From contig NZ_CP150207.1 of assembly GCF_037969765.1 (NCBI RefSeq), positions 1,722,001 through 1,786,000 on the forward strand: a DNA stretch of 64,000 nucleotides, given 5' to 3'. The position numbers were made by a program, and so were the translations under genes. This stretch comes from Paenibacillus sp. FSL W8-0186. Lineage in GTDB: Bacteria; Bacillota; Bacilli; Paenibacillales; Paenibacillaceae. Below, in pieces: positions 61,448 through 64,000 of the stretch. The number at the start of each line of letters is the position of its first letter. Position 1 is the stretch's first letter. The notes beneath the pieces are model-generated. The model saw nothing but the letters and a program-made list of their open reading frames with translations. It was not told the origin of the DNA and did no database searches.

Positions 61448-62998
61448 TTGACTACCCCTGACCGTATTAGTGTAAATGTTGAAATTTACGGTACATCTTA
61501 TAAGATCGTAGGCAGCAGCGCCGATTACATGAAAGAGGTAGCGCGCCGCGTCGATAACCATATGCAAGCCATAGCCAAAATGTACTCCCATTTGGATACC
61601 CCGCGTTTAGCGGTGCTCGCTGCTGTCCGCATGGCCGAAGAGGCGATGAAGACGGAGCAGCTCAAGGAAGAACTGCAGAAGATGGAGCATGAGAAGGCGG
61701 GGCTTGCTCAGGAAATATCCGTGATGCAGGCGCTCCAATCCAAGCAGGAGAAGGCGCATCAGCAGTTGCAGGAGGAGCATCACCAGCTCAAGAGCGAGAA
61801 GAAAGCGTCCTCCGAGCAGTTGACCAAGGCCGAGGCGTCGCTCAAGGAGCAGGAAGCGATCGTCCGCAAGCTTCATGCTCGTATCAGCGACCTGGAGCGC
61901 GAGCTCAAGGAGCAGAGAGCGAGCTCGTCTCAGCTGCAGGCGAAGCTGCGCGGGACGGAACAGGAGGTCAAGCGCGAGAAGGAAGAACGTGAGAAGCTCG
62001 CCGAGCAGCTGAAGGGAGCCATGCAGCGCGAGCATAGCGCGAAGGCTGCGGAGCAGCGCTTGAAGGATAGTGTCGCGAAGCTGGAGCGGCAAACGAGTAG
62101 CCTCCAGCAGTCGCTGCAAGCAGCTGAAGAGGAGAAGAAGCGACAGCAGGGGCAGCTTCAGGAAGCCAAAGTCCGTGAGGAGAAGCTCCGTGCGGAAGCA
62201 TCCGAAGCGGCTCAGAACGAGAAATCATGGCAGAGGCTGGCGGAGAAAAGAAATGAGGAGATCAGCCGGCTTGAAATCAGCCTCTTAGAGGCCTCCGAGC
62301 TGGGAGAACAGCTGCAATCCGAATTAAATTCGGCGAAGAAGGAGGCTGCGGCTGCACGGGAGAACTATGAGAGCGAACAGGCTAGTGCAGTAAAACTGGC
62401 CCAGGAAGCGGAACTTCTTAAAACTCAATTAAACCGGGTCAGACAGGAGCATGAGAATACTCTGCAGTCTGCGGGGACAACCGCACAGGAAAATGCCCGC
62501 TTGCGTGAGGAAGTGCAGCAGCTTGGCGACAAGCTGAAAGAATTGGAACTGGAGTTGCAAGGCTATGTTTCCCTTGCCGAGGAGCAGGAGGACTCTCGCC
62601 TTGCTGCCGAACGGAGAGAGCAGGAGTGGAGACAGCAGCTCGCTTCAGCCGAGCAGGAGCTCGTCTCCTGGCGTGAGACGGAAGCTGAGCTTCAGCGCCA
62701 GCTGCAGGAATGGCAGCAGCAGTGCGCGGCAGGCGGAGAGCAGGTGATGGATCTGTCTTCACAATATCGCGAGCTGGAGGAGCAGAAGCAGCGGCTTGAA
62801 GAGCAGCTTCAAGAAATCTCGGGCAGCTATGAGGTCGTATCCCACGAATACAGGCTGCTGCAAACGGCTCGCGAAATGGAGCGCGAGAGCTTGGAGAAGA
62901 CGAAGGCCGAGTACGACCGGTTGAAGGACGATTATACGAAGCTCCAGACAGAATTTAATGAGTGGATCGAACTGATCGAACAGGCCGGAAGTGATTGA
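61448..62998 (+). CDS. zapA: Cell division protein ZapA fused to a long coiled coil
   Basis: A 516-residue protein starting at TTG 61448 behind AAGGAGG. Residues 1 to about 90 are a complete ZapA domain: RISVNVEIYGTSYKIVGSSA, KEVARRVDNHMQAIAK, LDTPRLAVLAAVRMAEE. Residues about 90-510 are an uninterrupted Glu/Gln/Lys/Leu-rich coiled coil with heptad character. Firmicute ZapA is usually about 85-110 residues. ZapA crosslinks FtsZ filaments; the extra coil might bridge over longer distances or recruit partners. Its position right after pheT matches the Bacillus neighbourhood, so it is the resident zapA. The whole frame is open. Confidence 0.92.
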   Translation: MTTPDRISVNVEIYGTSYKIVGSSADYMKEVARRVDNHMQAIAKMYSHLDTPRLAVLAAVRMAEEAMKTEQLKEELQKMEHEKAGLAQEISVMQALQSKQEKAHQQLQEEHHQLKSEKKASSEQLTKAEASLKEQEAIVRKLHARISDLERELKEQRASSSQLQAKLRGTEQEVKREKEEREKLAEQLKGAMQREHSAKAAEQRLKDSVAKLERQTSSLQQSLQAAEEEKKRQQGQLQEAKVREEKLRAEASEAAQNEKSWQRLAEKRNEEISRLEISLLEASELGEQLQSELNSAKKEAAAARENYESEQASAVKLAQEAELLKTQLNRVRQEHENTLQSAGTTAQENARLREEVQQLGDKLKELELELQGYVSLAEEQEDSRLAAERREQEWRQQLASAEQELVSWRETEAELQRQLQEWQQQCAAGGEQVMDLSSQYRELEEQKQRLEEQLQEISGSYEVVSHEYRLLQTAREMERESLEKTKAEYDRLKDDYTKLQTEFNEWIELIEQAGSD

Positions 62999-63008
62999 TG
63001 GCATAAGA

Positions 63009-63037
63009 GAAGAGCCCTCGGATGACCGAAGGCTCTT
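63009..63037. terminator. Bidirectional terminator between zapA and the cupredoxin gene
   Basis: GAAGAGCC-C-TCGG (63009-63021) pairs with CCGA-A-GGCTCTTC (63025-63037). It lies between convergent stop codons. Confidence 0.75.
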
Positions 63038-63046
63038 CGTTATGAT

Positions 63047-63418
63047 TTATTCTTCGACGATCAGTTTGGAGACCATGCCAGAGTGTCCGGAACCGCACAT
63101 AATAGAGCAGGCGATTTCAAATTCTCCTGTTTCTTTAGGAACAACGACTTTGGATTGGCTTTTGCCTTTAAGCTCCAGCTTGAGGGCAGGAATGATGATT
63201 CCGTGGTTGCCTTCAACGTTCTTGAACGTAATTTTCACCGGAGAATCCTTCTTGACGCGATATTCCTCCTGATCGAATTTGAAGTTTGTCGCCTCGATGA
63301 CGATTTCCGATTCGGGTGTCAGATTGCTTTCCCCGGCACCGCTGCTGGAGCCGCCGCCGCATGCAGCCAGGAGAACCAATAGCATAGAACTAATCATAAT
63401 AGCAATGGCTTTTTTCAT
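63047..63418 (-). CDS. CuA/cupredoxin-domain lipoprotein
   Basis: A 123-residue exported protein. A lipobox LLAAC ends the signal peptide (Cys near residue 20), followed by a Gly/Ser linker. The beta-barrel carries copper ligands: His in GNHGIIIP and the cluster CSIMCGSGHSGM, with spacing as in the CuA site of cytochrome c oxidase subunit II (CxxxCxxxHxxM). No oxidase subunits are adjacent. It could be a copper chaperone for oxidase assembly, an electron carrier, or part of N2O or NO metabolism. ATG 63418 begins MKKAIAIMISSML. Confidence 0.87.
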   Translation of the reverse strand: MKKAIAIMISSMLLVLLAACGGGSSSGAGESNLTPESEIVIEATNFKFDQEEYRVKKDSPVKITFKNVEGNHGIIIPALKLELKGKSQSKVVVPKETGEFEIACSIMCGSGHSGMVSKLIVEE

Positions 63419-63537
63419 AAAAATCCCCCTAAATACAAAGTATTTTGTGACAAATCGCGAATTTATTTATATCATAACGCAAAAAAATGGACTTGACTGC
63501 CAAGGATTTGAAATATTCATGAACTCTCGGGTTAAAT

Positions 63538-63576
63538 GCAAGCAGCTCCCTGCTTATAAGGCAGGGAGCTGCTTGC
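63538..63576. other. 16-bp perfect stem-loop
   Basis: GCAAGCAGCTCCCTGC (63538-63553) pairs perfectly with GCAGGGAGCTGCTTGC (63561-63576) around TTATAAG. Its tails are not T-rich on either strand, but the site between two minus-strand genes fits a terminator for the upstream gene. Confidence 0.6.
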
Positions 63577-63594
63577 AAACCGGCAGCCAGAGGG

Positions 63595-63957
63595 CTAACG
63601 GTCTGATTTGTTCTTCGCTGCATCGAACGGCGAGCCGATCGGGATGAACAGGTCGATAATCCCAATGACGAGAGCGGCCAGCAGCGCTCCGAGAATCGAT
63701 ACGGATACACCCGAGATGATAAACTGCGCAAGCCAGATGACCAAAGCGCTGGCGAGAAATCCGACGATACCGCGGCCGAAAGGGGTAACCCGTTTGCCGA
63801 AGATCCCTTCAATAGCCCAGCCCAGAAGCGCGATGACTAGAGCAAGCAGAAGGGCGCTGCCGAAACCGCCTACGCTGAATTGCGGGACGATCCAGCCAAC
63901 GACGAGCAGTACCAGGGCAGATACGATAAAGCGAACGACGTGTCCCAGGAAATTCAT
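63595..63957 (-). CDS. Small membrane protein of the phage holin 4-2/YvlD family
   Basis: A 120-residue protein with four hydrophobic segments: HVVRFIVSALVLLVVGWIVP, FGSALLLALVIALLGWAIEG, GIVGFLASALVIWLAQFIIS and LGALLAALVIGIIDLFIP. FGKRVTPFGRGIVGFLAS is the family's central loop. Despite the family name there are no phage genes around; YvlD-like proteins are ordinary chromosomal membrane proteins, often linked to envelope stress. The site GGAGGCC lies before ATG 63957. Confidence 0.88.
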   Translation of the reverse strand: MNFLGHVVRFIVSALVLLVVGWIVPQFSVGGFGSALLLALVIALLGWAIEGIFGKRVTPFGRGIVGFLASALVIWLAQFIISGVSVSILGALLAALVIGIIDLFIPIGSPFDAAKNKSDR

Positions 63958-64000
63958 GGCACAAGGCCTCCTTTGTCAAGTTAACGTTTCGTATACGTGT

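Noticed and set aside
63595..63957. Prophage indicated by a holin-family protein
   Set aside because: Holin 4-2/YvlD proteins are common chromosomal proteins; no other phage gene lies in the window.

Overview
The window looks like a chromosomal segment of a Paenibacillus-type Firmicute. Pointers are a ChiA1-like GH18 chitinase, an exosporium-type protein, an infC gene with an ATT start behind an L20-type leader, T-box leaders in front of ilvB and pheS, a ytqA-ytqB pair, a UgtP-like glycosyltransferase, pheST followed by zapA, and AGGAGG-type ribosome binding sites. There is no prophage, no intact insertion sequence and no CRISPR array.

Layout. 1-6500: the 5' part of speD, an acetyltransferase relic, ribosomal protein L25/Ctc, an MDR oxidoreductase, a secreted chitinase, an ankyrin protein and a MerR regulator. 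6500-15900: an aldo/keto reductase on a MerR-type promoter; then a surface module of a class B sortase and a 2100-residue wall-anchored adhesin, preceded by four 11-bp direct repeats and a leader hairpin; then an ArsR/DUF2087 regulator. 16000-21200: a MarR-controlled operon (marR, nitroreductase, NAD(P)-binding protein) with a nested double operator, plus VOC, DJ-1/PfpI, ferritin-like and exosporium-type genes. 21170-26400: a Zur-type control region with a ZinT lipoprotein and a possible divergent small gene, small DUF genes, then a decay zone of gene relics around one HAD phosphatase. 26400-32130: rlmD and, divergent to it, recQ and a B12/radical-SAM protein. 32132-33016: a non-coding block of short degenerate repeats containing an element with 25-bp inverted ends.

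33000-39050: lipase, VOC, ytqB (mnmM), ytqA, trmB, a UgtP-type glycosyltransferase and a PAP2 phosphatase. 39600-42760: a GT2 glycosyltransferase, the infC-rpmI-rplT operon and a Gly/Tyr-rich protein. 43480-49850: a leucine T-box, ilvB-ilvH-ilvC, glycerol dehydrogenase and leuB; leuA, leuC and leuD are absent. 50000-55540: a zinc-ribbon protein, an orphan histidine kinase, a DRE-TIM lyase-like protein and a membrane GGDEF-EAL protein. 55660-57260: tRNA-Pro and tRNA-Gly with a duplicated tRNA-Gly 3' end, a YflT-like stress protein and YwbE. 57290-64000: Phe T-box, pheS-pheT, a ZapA-coiled-coil fusion, a CuA-like lipoprotein and a YvlD/holin-4-2 membrane protein.

How the parts work together. 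The ilv block is set up for leucine-dependent antitermination. The adhesin and sortase form a self-contained wall-anchoring unit. Four RNA-modification genes (rlmD, ytqA, ytqB, trmB) lie within 11 kb. The observations that most merit follow-up are the repeat block at 32132-33016, the adhesin with its VPKTE sorting signal and direct-repeat control region, the 516-residue ZapA fusion, the MarR double operator, and the Zur-box region with a possible unannotated small gene.
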